Assembly: GCF_002813635.1 (NCBI RefSeq)
Contig: NZ_CP016382.1
Location: 558,001-622,000 of the forward strand
Source: Spiribacter roseus
GTDB lineage: Bacteria > Pseudomonadota > Gammaproteobacteria > Nitrococcales > Nitrococcaceae
Length of the DNA stretch: 64,000 nt
Direction of reading: 5' to 3'
Part shown: positions 42,909-52,317 of the stretch, piece after piece
Numbering within the stretch: position 1 is the stretch's first letter
Layout of the letters: each line of letters opens with the position of its first letter
The notes under the pieces: generated by a model
Databases searched by the model: none
Told to the model about the DNA's origin: nothing
What the model saw: the letters and a program-made list of their open reading frames with translations, nothing else
Translations under genes and position numbers: made by a program

Positions 42909-42914
42909 TATAAT
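42909..42914 (+). promoter_or_regulatory. Consensus -10 box of the SDR/ABC operon promoter
   Basis: TATAAT 75 bases before the SDR ATG, without a good TTGACA at 16-18 bases upstream; that position is occupied by operator 2. A weak -35 with an activator or repressor at the site fits a regulated sigma-70 promoter. Confidence 0.6.
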
Positions 42915-42988
42915 CAGGTACTTGCAATTGCATCTCAGGCTCCTGTATTGATGATGGCGATCGCGACAAAAACAGGAGGAGATCGACA

Positions 42989-43744
42989 ATGAGTGCACAG
43001 AAACTAGCGGGCAAACGCGCCTTGATCACCGGTGGCTCACGGGGCATCGGCAAGGGCATCGCCACGCTTTTCGCCGAGCATGGTGCGGATGTGGCGTTCT
43101 GCCATTACAACGATGCGGAGCGCGCCAGCGAGACCGCCCGCGAGATCGAGGCGATGGGGCGTCGGGTCTACTCCGCCGAGTGTGATGTCAGCCAGCCCGC
43201 CAACGTGCAGGCATTCTATGCCGATGCCAAGAACGCGCTGGGCCAGATCGACATCCTGGTCAATAACGCCGGTCACAACATCACCGAGCCGTTTGAGGAC
43301 ATCAGCGAGGCGAGCTTCGACCGCATGTGGTCGGTGCATGTGAAGGGCACCTACTTCATGACCCAGGCGGTGTATCGCGACATGAAGCCCCGCGGCGAGG
43401 GGCGGATCATCAACGTGACCTCGCAGCTTGCCTACAAGGGCGCCCCGGCCCTGACCCATTACTGCTCGGCCAAGGGCGCGAACATGACCTTCACCCGGGC
43501 GCTGGCGCTGGAGTGCGCCGACACCGGCGTGCGGGTCAATGCGGTCGCCCCCGGGGTCACCCACACCGACCTGCTGACACCGCTCGCGCAGGAGGTCCTC
43601 GACGGCCTGAAAGCGGCGATTCCGATCGGCCGGTTCGGCGAGGTCGAGGAGATCGCGCCCTCGGCGCTGCTGCTCGCCTCGGATGACGGCAGCTTTTTCC
43701 ACGGCACCTGCATCTCGCCCAACGGTGGCGAAGTCATGCTCTGA
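42989..43744 (+). CDS. SDR family oxidoreductase
   Basis: A 251-residue classical short-chain dehydrogenase. The nucleotide-binding TGGSRGIG (about residues 11-18), NNAG, the catalytic Tyr-x3-Lys in YCSAK, and PNGGEVML at the end are all there. As the first gene of an operon with a glycerol/polyol-type ABC importer, it is probably a polyol or sugar dehydrogenase. GGAGG lies before the ATG, and the operator-controlled promoter is upstream. Confidence 0.88.
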   Translation: MSAQKLAGKRALITGGSRGIGKGIATLFAEHGADVAFCHYNDAERASETAREIEAMGRRVYSAECDVSQPANVQAFYADAKNALGQIDILVNNAGHNITEPFEDISEASFDRMWSVHVKGTYFMTQAVYRDMKPRGEGRIINVTSQLAYKGAPALTHYCSAKGANMTFTRALALECADTGVRVNAVAPGVTHTDLLTPLAQEVLDGLKAAIPIGRFGEVEEIAPSALLLASDDGSFFHGTCISPNGGEVML

Positions 43745-43786
43745 TCGCGGAGCAGTCTAAAAAAAGAGAGAAAAGAGGAGAGAATC

Positions 43787-45328
43787 ATGCACAGTGAAAA
43801 ACTGTTGCGTTCAGCCAAGGTCCTGACCGCGGCGTCGGCACTGGGGCTTGCGGCCGGCATGGCGTCGGCCGAGGACTACACCCGGTTCGGCATCGAGCAG
43901 GACGTCCCCGGGATGTGCAGCTACGAGTCCATTGATGCCAAGGACTACAGCGGTCGCGAATTGACCGTGATCACCCATGCGATTCCGGTCATCGGTGAGC
44001 CCACCAAACTCCACGCCGAGCAGTTCTCGGAGCTGACCGGCGCCGACGTCGAAGTGGTGCATGTGCCGTTCGGGGACCTGTTCCAGCGCATCATGATCCC
44101 GTTCCAGACCGGGCAGGACGCCTATGACGTGCTGTTCTACGCCTCGCTCTGGCTGGGTGACTACAACCCCTATCTGGCCAATGTGCCCGAGGAGTACCAG
44201 TCCACGGCGGGCATGCAGGGCCTCACCGACACCACTCGCGATGTGGGGATGTGGGGCGGTGAGATGAAGCAGTACATCATGGATGGTGACCGCCATTACC
44301 TGAAATATCGCGAGGATATCTTCAGTGATCCGGACATGCAGGCGCGGTTTCTCGAGGAGACCGGCCGTGAGCTGACCGTGCCCGAGACCTGGGAGGAGTA
44401 CAACGAAGTCGCGCGCGTGTTCACCGGCTGGGACTGGGATGGCGACGGCGATCCCAATTATGGCTCGGCCGAGGTGGTCAAGCGTGACGATCTGATGTTC
44501 TCGGCGTTCATCAGCCGTGCGGCGCCGTACGCCAAGCATCCCGATGTCGGCGGCGGGTTCTTCTTTGATCTCGAGACCATGGAACCGCTCATCAACAACC
44601 CGGGCTGGGTCCGCGGGCTTGAGCTGTTTGTCGAGGCGCAGGAGTCATTCCCCCCGGGCGGCACCAACTTTGGCCTGGGTGACGAGATCTTCTCGTTCGG
44701 CGGTGGCGAGACGCTGATGAGCTACAGCTGGGATGACGCACTCATCCAGGCGCAGCAGGCCGACAGCCCCATCCGTAACGATGTCCGTACCCAGATGCTG
44801 CCGGGAGCCCGCGAGGTATGGAACCGTGAGACCGGCGAGTGGGACACCTTCGAGGAACCCAACCGCGCGGCCTACATCACCTGGGGCTGGACCAGCGCCG
44901 TGGCGCAGTCGAGTGAGAACAAGGACATGGCGTTCGACTATCTGTGCTTTTTCTCCAATGAGGCCAATACCCGTCACGATCTGCAGATCGGGCGATTCGG
45001 CGTCAATCCCTACCGCGCCGATCACTTCGACGCCGACTTCTGGGCGGACGATCTGGGCTGGGATCGGGACATGGCCGAGCAGTATGTGGAAACGCTCGAG
45101 CGCATCGACAGCTACGACAATCGGGTCTTCGACCTGCGTGTCCCGGGTGTCGGCCAGTTCATGACCTCACTCGCGGCCGGTGTGGCCGAGGCGGTCGCCG
45201 GTCAGGCGACGCCGCAGGCGGCGCTGGATGGGGTTGCCGAGGAGTGGTCGCGGATTGTCGATCGGATCGGCAAGGACCGTGTCCGCGAGGCCTACGCCAA
45301 CGTGGTCGAGATCGAGGACGCGCGCTAG
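43787..45328 (+). CDS. Extracellular solute-binding protein, polyol/sugar ABC importer
   Basis: A 513-residue periplasmic family 1-like solute receptor with a signal peptide ending in GMASAED. The mature protein is acidic. ELTVITHAIPVIGEPTKLHAEQF is the first beta strand and helix. The best match by context is the GlpV-type receptor of glycerol ABC importers, since the permeases and two different ATPases follow in the same order and the second ATPase has the same degenerate signature. The ligand is unproven. GAGGAGAG precedes the ATG. Confidence 0.85.
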   Translation: MHSEKLLRSAKVLTAASALGLAAGMASAEDYTRFGIEQDVPGMCSYESIDAKDYSGRELTVITHAIPVIGEPTKLHAEQFSELTGADVEVVHVPFGDLFQRIMIPFQTGQDAYDVLFYASLWLGDYNPYLANVPEEYQSTAGMQGLTDTTRDVGMWGGEMKQYIMDGDRHYLKYREDIFSDPDMQARFLEETGRELTVPETWEEYNEVARVFTGWDWDGDGDPNYGSAEVVKRDDLMFSAFISRAAPYAKHPDVGGGFFFDLETMEPLINNPGWVRGLELFVEAQESFPPGGTNFGLGDEIFSFGGGETLMSYSWDDALIQAQQADSPIRNDVRTQMLPGAREVWNRETGEWDTFEEPNRAAYITWGWTSAVAQSSENKDMAFDYLCFFSNEANTRHDLQIGRFGVNPYRADHFDADFWADDLGWDRDMAEQYVETLERIDSYDNRVFDLRVPGVGQFMTSLAAGVAEAVAGQATPQAALDGVAEEWSRIVDRIGKDRVREAYANVVEIEDAR

Positions 45329-45339
45329 CTCGTCATTCC

Positions 45340-45370
45340 AGGGGCGGTCCGGCGCGGTCGGGCCGCCCCT
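45340..45370 (+). other. Intercistronic stem-loop after the binding-protein gene
   Basis: An 11-bp stem with a wobble pair (AGGGGCGG at 45340-45347 with CCGCCCCT at 45363-45370, extended by TCC/GGG), 12 bases after the receptor stop codon. There is no U-tract. Such loops often stabilise the upstream mRNA so that the receptor is made in excess over the permeases. Confidence 0.5.
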
Positions 45371-45414
45371 TCTGACCGAGTCGATGACGGTTTCGACGTG
45401 CGGAGCGGGGGCCC

Positions 45415-46281
45415 ATGTACCGACAGAAACATCTTTTTCTCCTGCCCGGTCTGCTGGTGCTGGTGGCGATCATCATCTTTCCGCTGCTGTTCACCATCCG
45501 GGTCAGTTTTTCCAGCTGGGACGTCTTCCAGCCCGAGCTGGACTGGATCGCCGGTGGCAACTATGGCCGGCTGCTCGAGGACGCGCGCTACTGGGGTGCG
45601 CTGGGACGCCTGATGGTCATGGCGGTGGGGACGGTGCTGATCCAGTACGTCCTCGGTTTTGGCCTGGCCCTGCTGGTCTGGGGCGATCTGAAGGCACGGC
45701 GGTTTTTCCGGGTGCTGTTTCTGGTGCCGATGATGACAACGCCAGTGGTCATGTCGGTGATCTGGCGCACCGTGTTCCATGAAAGCATCGGTCCGCTCAA
45801 TGGCCTGCTCCAGGCGCTGGGGCTGCAGGGCGTGCCCTGGCTGTCCGAGCCGGCGCTGGCATTTGCCAGCGTGATGATGGTCGAGATCTGGCAGTGGACG
45901 CCGTTCATGTTCCTGCTGTTGCTGGCGGGTTTGGTGTCGTTGCCGCGCGAGCCGTATCTGGCGGCCAGGATCGATGGTGCAGGCCCGATCCGGACATTTT
46001 TTGCCGTGACCTTCCCGGCCATGGCGGGCATTTCCATCGCAGCCATCCTGATCCGGCTGATCGAGGCCTCGAAGATCATGGAGTCGGTGTATGTCATGAC
46101 CTCGGGCGGGCCGGGCACCGCGACCGAGACCTCCACCTACTACATCTACATCCGCGGGTTGCGCGACTTCCAGCTGGGATACGCGTCGGCGCTGTCAGTG
46201 ACCTATCTGGTGATCATGATCATCAGCCTGACGATCATCGCCAAGGTGCTCGTGAGGCTCTTCGTGAAGGATCGAACATGA
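45415..46281 (+). CDS. ABC sugar/polyol permease, MalF/UgpA type
   Basis: A 288-residue inner-membrane permease with six helices and the EAA loop (ARIDGAGPIRTFFAVTFPAM around 183-202). Part of the polyol-type importer; its stop overlaps the next ATG by 4 bases. Confidence 0.9.
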   Translation: MYRQKHLFLLPGLLVLVAIIIFPLLFTIRVSFSSWDVFQPELDWIAGGNYGRLLEDARYWGALGRLMVMAVGTVLIQYVLGFGLALLVWGDLKARRFFRVLFLVPMMTTPVVMSVIWRTVFHESIGPLNGLLQALGLQGVPWLSEPALAFASVMMVEIWQWTPFMFLLLLAGLVSLPREPYLAARIDGAGPIRTFFAVTFPAMAGISIAAILIRLIEASKIMESVYVMTSGGPGTATETSTYYIYIRGLRDFQLGYASALSVTYLVIMIISLTIIAKVLVRLFVKDRT

Positions 46282-47120
46282 AAACCCTCTATCTGGCGAT
46301 CAAGTACCTCGCGATCCTGTTGTGGTCGTGTTTTGTCCTGTTCCCGTTTCTCTGGGCGGTGACGACCTCGTTCAAGACCGCCAACGGCGTGACCGGCGGC
46401 GCGACCTGGATCCCCTGGCTGCAGTACAAGCCGAGCCTGCAGGGCTGGCAGTCGCTGTTTGGCGGCTCGGGCGGCACGGATATCAGCGGACCGTATCTGA
46501 ACAGCATCATCGTCACCGGTTCGGCGTCATTGATCAGCATTGTCCTGGGCACGCTCGCCGCCTACGGCCTGTCGCGGTTCACCTTCCGGGCCGGCTTCAT
46601 CCGCAATGCCGATATCACCTTCTTTTTCATCTCGCAGCGGATCATGCCGCCGATCGTCCTGGCGATTCCGTTCTTTCTGCTGCTGCGCCAGCTGGGCCTG
46701 CTGGATACGCTGGCCGGGCTGATTCTGGTGTACATCGCGCTGCTGCTGCCCATCGCGGTCTGGGTGATGGTGGATTTTTTCAACAACGTGCCGCGCCAGC
46801 TCGATGAGATGGCATGGCTGGACGGCTGTACGCCGCTGACGACGTTCTATCGGGTGATCCTGCCCAATTCCGTACCGGGGCTGATCGTCGCCGGCATGTT
46901 CTGCCTGATCTTTGGCTGGAATGACTTCTTTTTCGCCTTCACGCTCACGTTCACCGACACCCAGCTGCTGCCGGTGGCGATCGTCGCGCTCAACTCGTCG
47001 GTCACGCCGTGGTGGTCGCTGTCGGCGTCCGCTCTCATCTCCGTCGCTCCGCTGATCCTCTTGGCCTTCGTGGTCGAGCGTTTCCTCTCGCGGGGCGGCC
47101 TGGCCGGTGCTGTGAGGTAG
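46278..47120 (+). CDS. ABC sugar/polyol permease, MalG/UgpE type
   Basis: A 280-residue second permease with the EAA loop (DEMAWLDGCTPLTTFYRVILPNS, about residue 177). The true frame begins at the ATG at 46278; a longer overlapping frame from 45894 is a shadow. Four bases separate its stop from the next gene. Confidence 0.9.
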   Translation: MKTLYLAIKYLAILLWSCFVLFPFLWAVTTSFKTANGVTGGATWIPWLQYKPSLQGWQSLFGGSGGTDISGPYLNSIIVTGSASLISIVLGTLAAYGLSRFTFRAGFIRNADITFFFISQRIMPPIVLAIPFFLLLRQLGLLDTLAGLILVYIALLLPIAVWVMVDFFNNVPRQLDEMAWLDGCTPLTTFYRVILPNSVPGLIVAGMFCLIFGWNDFFFAFTLTFTDTQLLPVAIVALNSSVTPWWSLSASALISVAPLILLAFVVERFLSRGGLAGAVR

Positions 47121-47124
47121 TCCC

Positions 47125-48246
47125 ATGTCGGCATTGACGTTGCAGAACATCAACTTAAGCGTCAGGGACGAGACCTGGCTGGATGACATCTCGCTGCATC
47201 TTGAACCGGGCGCGCTCTACACCCTGCTGGGGCGCACGGGGGCCGGCAAGACCAGCCTGATACGGGCCATTGCCGGTCTCGAGACGCTGGATGCGGGGCA
47301 CATCGAGCATGGCGGGAGGCGCTGGGACGGTCTGGCCCCCTGGCGCCGCCCGGTGGCCATGGTCTATCAGCAGTTCATCAACTACCCGCATCTATCGGTG
47401 CTCGACAACGTGGCGTTCCCGCTGCGTCGTGCCGGTGTCGCCGCCGCGCCCGCGCGTGAGCGGGCCTGGCAGACCATCGAGCGGGTGGGGCTTGCGGCCA
47501 TGGCGGACCGCCGTCCGGGTGCGCTGTCCGGCGGGCAGCAGCAGCGGGTCGCCATCGCCCGGGCGCTGACCAAGGATGCCCCGGTGCTGTTGCTCGACGA
47601 GCCGCTGGTCAACCTTGACTACAAGCTGCGCGAGCAGATGCGTGAGGATCTGGTCGAGCTGCTCGAGGGGCGACGCTCGACCATCGTGATCTATGCCAGT
47701 ACCGAGCCGTCCGAGGCGCTGCAGATGAGCGCCCGGCTGCTGGTCATGGAAGAGGGGCGGGTCGTCCAGGAGGGCCCGCCCCGCGCCGTCTTTGACGCGC
47801 CGGCAAGCGTGGGCGCCGCGCGGGTCGTCAACGACCCACCGGTCAATATCCTATCAATGACCCTGGATAGCGACGCCGCGGAGGTGGAAAGCCTGGGCTG
47901 GTTCTCCCTCGAAACCCTGTTCGGTGTCGAACGCCTCGGGCTGCTGGGGGATCAGGGGCTGTCCCCGGGACAGTACTATCTGGGCCTGCGCGCCAGCGAT
48001 CTGGCGCTGGCGCCCGAAGGCCGCCCGGCGGTGGTGACGCTCACCGAGGTCAGCGGCTCGGAGACTGTCACCCATCTGGACATGGCCGGTTGTCATCTGG
48101 TGCTGCACGAGCGGGCGGTGGTCAATCACCCGGTGGGCAGTCAGATCCACATCCGGCCGCGCCTCTCGACGGTATTCGTATTCGATCGCAATGGCCGGCG
48201 CGTGCATGTCGCGCACCCCGGTCGGCGCGCGGACTCAAGGCAGTAA
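47125..48246 (+). CDS. ABC ATPase 1 of polyol importer, canonical
   Basis: A 373-residue ATPase with Walker A GRTGAGKT, signature LSGGQQQRV, Walker B LLLDEPLVNLDY and a C-terminal regulatory OB-like domain (TOBE) from about residue 240. The GlpS-like member of a two-ATPase pair. Confidence 0.88.
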   Translation: MSALTLQNINLSVRDETWLDDISLHLEPGALYTLLGRTGAGKTSLIRAIAGLETLDAGHIEHGGRRWDGLAPWRRPVAMVYQQFINYPHLSVLDNVAFPLRRAGVAAAPARERAWQTIERVGLAAMADRRPGALSGGQQQRVAIARALTKDAPVLLLDEPLVNLDYKLREQMREDLVELLEGRRSTIVIYASTEPSEALQMSARLLVMEEGRVVQEGPPRAVFDAPASVGAARVVNDPPVNILSMTLDSDAAEVESLGWFSLETLFGVERLGLLGDQGLSPGQYYLGLRASDLALAPEGRPAVVTLTEVSGSETVTHLDMAGCHLVLHERAVVNHPVGSQIHIRPRLSTVFVFDRNGRRVHVAHPGRRADSRQ

Positions 48247-48251
48247 CACCC

Positions 48252-49325
48252 ATGGCGGATATTCACCTCGAATCCCTTGCGCATTCCTACGACCCGGCGG
48301 CGGCGTCGCCGGAGTACGCACTCAAACCGCTCGATATGACCTGGCGCAATGGCGAGACCTACGCGCTGCTTGGCCCCTCGGGCTGCGGCAAGAGCACCAT
48401 GCTCAACATCATCTCCGGCCTGATCCAGCCCAGCCACGGCCGGGTGCTGTTCGACGGTGAGGATGTCACCCGGCGCGGCACAGCGGCCCGCAACATCGCA
48501 CAGGTCTTTCAGGTGCCGGTCATCTATCGGTCCATGACGGTGCGCCAGAACCTGGCGTTTCCACTGGTCTGCCGGCGTCGTCAACGCGCGGAGATTGATC
48601 GGCGGGTGAGCGATGTGGCTGAGCTGCTGGGGCTGGAGCATGTGCTCAACCGCCCGGCGGTGGCGCTCACCGCCGATCAGAAGCAGCTCGTCTCGTTGGG
48701 GCGGGGGCTGGTGCGTGACGATGTCAGTGCATTGCTGCTCGATGAGCCGCTCACGGTCATCGATCCGCAGCTTAAGTTCGAGCTGCGCCGCAAGCTCAAG
48801 GCCGTCAATCAGGCCTTCAACATCACCATGGTCCTGGTCACCCACGACCAGAACGAGGCGCTGACCTTCGCGCGCAGCATCATTGTGATGAACCATGGCG
48901 AGATCGTGCAGCAGGGCGATCCGCAGACCCTGTTTGATAATCCGCGCACCGAGCATGTCGGCTACTTCATCGGTTCGCCGGCGATGAACTTCCTCCCCGC
49001 GGTGAGGCGAGCCGATGCGCTGGGCGTGCTGGATGGTCACCTGCAGGTACCGATGACGCCGGCCATGGCGGGCAGTGATGATCTGAAAATCGCCTTCCGC
49101 CCCGAGCATGTCAACCTCGGTGGCGAAGGGCATCGCGTGAGGGCCCGCGTGGAGCGGGTCTGGTTCGAGGGGCTGGATCAGGTCCTCGAGCTGGACAGCG
49201 GCGGCACCCGGTTTCGGGCGCGGCTCGACGACTGGCGTGGGACGGTCGGCGATGACATCGAGCTGCGCGTGATGGATCGCCACCTGCGGGTGTTCTGTGA
49301 TGGGCGTCTGGTGGAGAGCCGTTGA
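48252..49325 (+). CDS. ABC ATPase 2 of polyol importer, degenerate signature
   Basis: A 357-residue ATPase with Walker A GPSGCGKS and Walker B LLLDEPLTVIDP, but the signature is LTADQKQLVSLGRGL instead of LSGGQ. The same replacement is usual in GlpT-type partners of glycerol importers, as I recall. Start ATG at 48252; the longer frame from 48090 reads through the end of the previous gene. The operon ends here, convergent with the cyclic-di-GMP operon. Confidence 0.88.
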   Translation: MADIHLESLAHSYDPAAASPEYALKPLDMTWRNGETYALLGPSGCGKSTMLNIISGLIQPSHGRVLFDGEDVTRRGTAARNIAQVFQVPVIYRSMTVRQNLAFPLVCRRRQRAEIDRRVSDVAELLGLEHVLNRPAVALTADQKQLVSLGRGLVRDDVSALLLDEPLTVIDPQLKFELRRKLKAVNQAFNITMVLVTHDQNEALTFARSIIVMNHGEIVQQGDPQTLFDNPRTEHVGYFIGSPAMNFLPAVRRADALGVLDGHLQVPMTPAMAGSDDLKIAFRPEHVNLGGEGHRVRARVERVWFEGLDQVLELDSGGTRFRARLDDWRGTVGDDIELRVMDRHLRVFCDGRLVESR

Positions 49326-49328
49326 GAG

Positions 49329-50408
49329 TCAGCCGAACCCGTAGGCCTGACCGGCCTCCTTGGCCTTGTACATGGCCAGATCGGCGCGGCGCACGAGCGC
49401 ATCCCAGTCCCTGTCCTCGCTGGGGGTGACGACGATCCCGGCACTGGCGCCGACCCGAAAGGTCAGTTGCCGGTGGCCGCTGCTCACCGTCATGGGCTGG
49501 CTGATGCCCTCAATCAGCCGGTTGGCGATAATGCCGGCCTCCTCACGTGCCGTGTCCGCATCGCTGTCGAGGTCGCGGGTGATGACGACAAACTCGTCGC
49601 CACCGTAACGGTAGCCTGCATCATCGGGGCGCTGGAGGCTGTTGATGCGCTCGCCGAGCCGTGACAGTACGCGGTCGCCCACGGGATGCCCGTGGCTGTC
49701 ATTGATCTCCTTGAAGTGGTTCAGATCAATGAAGATGAGGGCGACATGTGGGGGCTGATAGCCGTTGTTGCCGCGTCCCGGTCCGGTGGTCCGCGCCATG
49801 GTCATGTGCAGGCTGTGGCGGTTGGGCATCTGGGTGACCGGGTCGTACAGGGCGCGGCGCGCCTGCCGGTCGAGGTCGCGTTTATCGAGGGTGAACGCGA
49901 CTACATTGGCGACATTGCGGATCAGATCAATCTCGCCGGTCAGGAAATGGCGATGGGAATGCACCGAGTCGTAGCCCATGAACCCCGCCACCTCGCCATT
50001 CATGACCATGGGCACCGCCAGCAGTGACCGGATGCCCTGGGCCTGCAGCGTGGCCTTTTCGGGACGGCGATCGGGCAGGGCGTCGACGTCAGGGATCTCC
50101 ACCACCCCGTGTTCATCAAAAGCCGACCACCAGTCCTCTGCAATGTCGACGGGCAGGTCCTGGAGCATATGAATGACCGGATCGACGCCCGCCGCGCACC
50201 ACTCGTGGGTGTTATCCAGCGCGTGACCGTCACGAATGCGGAAGATGTAGGTGCGGTCGGAGTCGGTAAACCGGCCGAGTCGCCCCAGTGCATCGTGGAT
50301 GGCGGCGTCAAGTTCGTCGGGACGCGCGCTCAGGAGATCGTTGACGATCTCCATACTGAGTCGCAATCCCTCACTGAGCCGCTCACTGGTCTGGGCTTTC
50401 GGTTCCAA
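49329..50408 (-). CDS. GAF-GGDEF diguanylate cyclase
   Basis: A 359-residue protein: GAF-like sensor at about 25-180, then GGDEF (about 190-355). The active site GGDEF is intact (YRYGGDEFVVI) and preceded by RPDD, an R-x-x-D inhibitory site five residues before it. It synthesises cyclic di-GMP, with product inhibition likely. The start is a TTG at 50408, 9 bases after the previous gene. Last gene of the leftward operon. Confidence 0.88.
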   Translation of the reverse strand: MEPKAQTSERLSEGLRLSMEIVNDLLSARPDELDAAIHDALGRLGRFTDSDRTYIFRIRDGHALDNTHEWCAAGVDPVIHMLQDLPVDIAEDWWSAFDEHGVVEIPDVDALPDRRPEKATLQAQGIRSLLAVPMVMNGEVAGFMGYDSVHSHRHFLTGEIDLIRNVANVVAFTLDKRDLDRQARRALYDPVTQMPNRHSLHMTMARTTGPGRGNNGYQPPHVALIFIDLNHFKEINDSHGHPVGDRVLSRLGERINSLQRPDDAGYRYGGDEFVVITRDLDSDADTAREEAGIIANRLIEGISQPMTVSSGHRQLTFRVGASAGIVVTPSEDRDWDALVRRADLAMYKAKEAGQAYGFG

Positions 50409-50417
50409 GGCGTGCTC

Positions 50418-52313
50418 TCAAACTGTCAGGTAGGTGTCGTTATCACGAAAGCAGATGCGGTTGCGACCGCCTTCCTTGGCGGCATACAGCGCCTTGTCGG
50501 CGCGATTGAGCAGCGCTTCCTGATCAGTGGCGTCGCTGCTGTGGGCGAGGCCCATGCTGACACTGATGCCAATGACCGAGTCCCGCCAGGGCACGGCGAT
50601 CTCCCGGGTCGCCTGTTGCAGGCGGACGGCGATGCGCTTCATGGCGGCGAGGTCGATACCGGTGGTGATCACCAGGAACTCCTCGCCCCCGGAGCGGCAG
50701 AGCGTTTCGCCCTGACGGGTGACGCCCGACCAGACGCTCGCGACTTCAGCGAGCAGGCGGTCGCCGGCGGCGTGGCCATGGTAGTCGTTGATGCGCTTGA
50801 AATGGTCAAGATCGAGGGCAATGATCCCTACCGCCGGGCCACCGCGGGACCACTGCGCCCAGGCCCGCTCCAGCTCGGCCATTCCGGCGCGGCGATTGGG
50901 CAGACCGGTCAGCGTATCGGTCATGGACAGGGTCTCGAACTTGCGGCGGCTGATCACCAGCTGGTTCGCCGTGCGCCGCAGATCACGCCGGTCTGAGAGC
51001 CAGAGCGACTTAAGCTCGGCCAGCCGGTGCGCCGGGGCCAGCCGGTCTGCCAGAGACTCAGCGGCCATTTCCTTTTCGAGGTACATATCGATGCCGGCTG
51101 CATAAAACGGCGCCTGTGCCGGCTCACCAAGATGATCGCCGATCAGCACGATATAAACGGCGCGTCCCCATTCGGTGGAGCGGATCAGGCGCAGCAGTCT
51201 CTCCGCGGATCCGGTAATCGCCGCCTGGTCGATCACCAGCAGATCGGGCTGGTGTTCAACGGCGGTACGCAGCATCTGCTCCTGATCATCGCGGTGACAG
51301 GTGCCGAACCCCGCTGCCTCCAGCGGTTCGGTCAGTGGCGGATCCGAGGGCGTCTGCAGGACCAGTGCCCGTTTGCGCCCATCCCCATGGGGGTCGTCCT
51401 GGCGATCGGCGGCCGGTGTCTCGGGGGCGGAATCAGGCCCGACCGGGTGCGATTCGGGCAGGCTGAATACCTGCGACCAGTTGAGCCATTCGTTGATGGC
51501 GTCGGCGAACCGGGCGCGGAGTCTCTGGTCATCCATATCCAGGGCGTCATGTGCCAGCGCCGTCACGCGATCAAGCGTCTCGTCATCGAGTTCGGCATCA
51601 CGGGTCTGAAACCCCTGATTGGCCAGTCGGTAGGCGATATGAAGCAGTGCGGCAATCCGAAACCGCCGGCCGTCAGCGACGTCGTCGACTCGATCCAGTG
51701 ACTCGTGGTGCACGGCGGGCCGGGCCAGCGGCTCGGGCACGCCGTAATCACGCATCAGCTCGTAGGACAGGTCGTTGTGATCAAAGCCGAAGCGGTGGCG
51801 CTCCTCGGCAACTAGGCTCGGGCTTGAGCCGGTCAGGATCTGTGTGTATTCCTGCGGATAGACCGTTGCGAGCGCCAGGCAGCCGACGCGCGCCAGCAAC
51901 GCGCAGGCGAACAGATCCTCGGGAGGTGCGGTGTTGGATTGACTGGCGAGCTGGCGGGCGAGCATCGCCACCAGCAGCGAGTGCGAGGCGAAGCCCGCAT
52001 AGTCAAAGGCTTCGCACTGTCGCTCCTGCTCGGGGTCGACCAGGGAAAAGGCCACCGCCACCTGTTTGACCGTCTCGAGCCCCAGGCGGGCGACGGCCTC
52101 GCGGATGGAGACCACCGGGCGCCCGGCCCTGGAGGCCGCATTGGCCAGGCGCAGCAGGCGCCCACTGAGAGCGGGATCGGTCTCGACCAGCCTGGCGATC
52201 TGAGTGATCGTCGGCGTGTCGGTATTCCACAGCTGCATGATCGCCAGCGCCACCCCATTGGGGCTGGGCAGCTCATCCGCCGCATCCTTGAGGATCAGTC
52301 GCGATTGGTCCAT
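50418..52313 (-). CDS. HDOD - receiver-like - GGDEF protein
   Basis: A 631-residue protein: HDOD domain (about 15-215), a receiver-like region (about 318-430; LLVIDQ with a possible phosphoacceptor Asp, and EKEM at the conserved Lys), then GGDEF (about 465-625) with GGEEF. The I-site is degenerate (RQGE). Diguanylate cyclase that could respond to a partner kinase or act as a scaffold through HDOD. It starts four bases after the hydrolase-OsmC gene. Confidence 0.88.
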   Translation of the reverse strand: MDQSRLILKDAADELPSPNGVALAIMQLWNTDTPTITQIARLVETDPALSGRLLRLANAASRAGRPVVSIREAVARLGLETVKQVAVAFSLVDPEQERQCEAFDYAGFASHSLLVAMLARQLASQSNTAPPEDLFACALLARVGCLALATVYPQEYTQILTGSSPSLVAEERHRFGFDHNDLSYELMRDYGVPEPLARPAVHHESLDRVDDVADGRRFRIAALLHIAYRLANQGFQTRDAELDDETLDRVTALAHDALDMDDQRLRARFADAINEWLNWSQVFSLPESHPVGPDSAPETPAADRQDDPHGDGRKRALVLQTPSDPPLTEPLEAAGFGTCHRDDQEQMLRTAVEHQPDLLVIDQAAITGSAERLLRLIRSTEWGRAVYIVLIGDHLGEPAQAPFYAAGIDMYLEKEMAAESLADRLAPAHRLAELKSLWLSDRRDLRRTANQLVISRRKFETLSMTDTLTGLPNRRAGMAELERAWAQWSRGGPAVGIIALDLDHFKRINDYHGHAAGDRLLAEVASVWSGVTRQGETLCRSGGEEFLVITTGIDLAAMKRIAVRLQQATREIAVPWRDSVIGISVSMGLAHSSDATDQEALLNRADKALYAAKEGGRNRICFRDNDTYLTV

Positions 52314-52317
52314 GCGC

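Noticed and set aside
42917-42932. Sigma-54 -24/-12 promoter (GG...TTGCA) before the SDR gene
   Set aside because: GG and GC are separated by 11 bases; sigma-54 needs 10. A perfect TATAAT is just upstream and the regulator lacks the sigma-54 loop.
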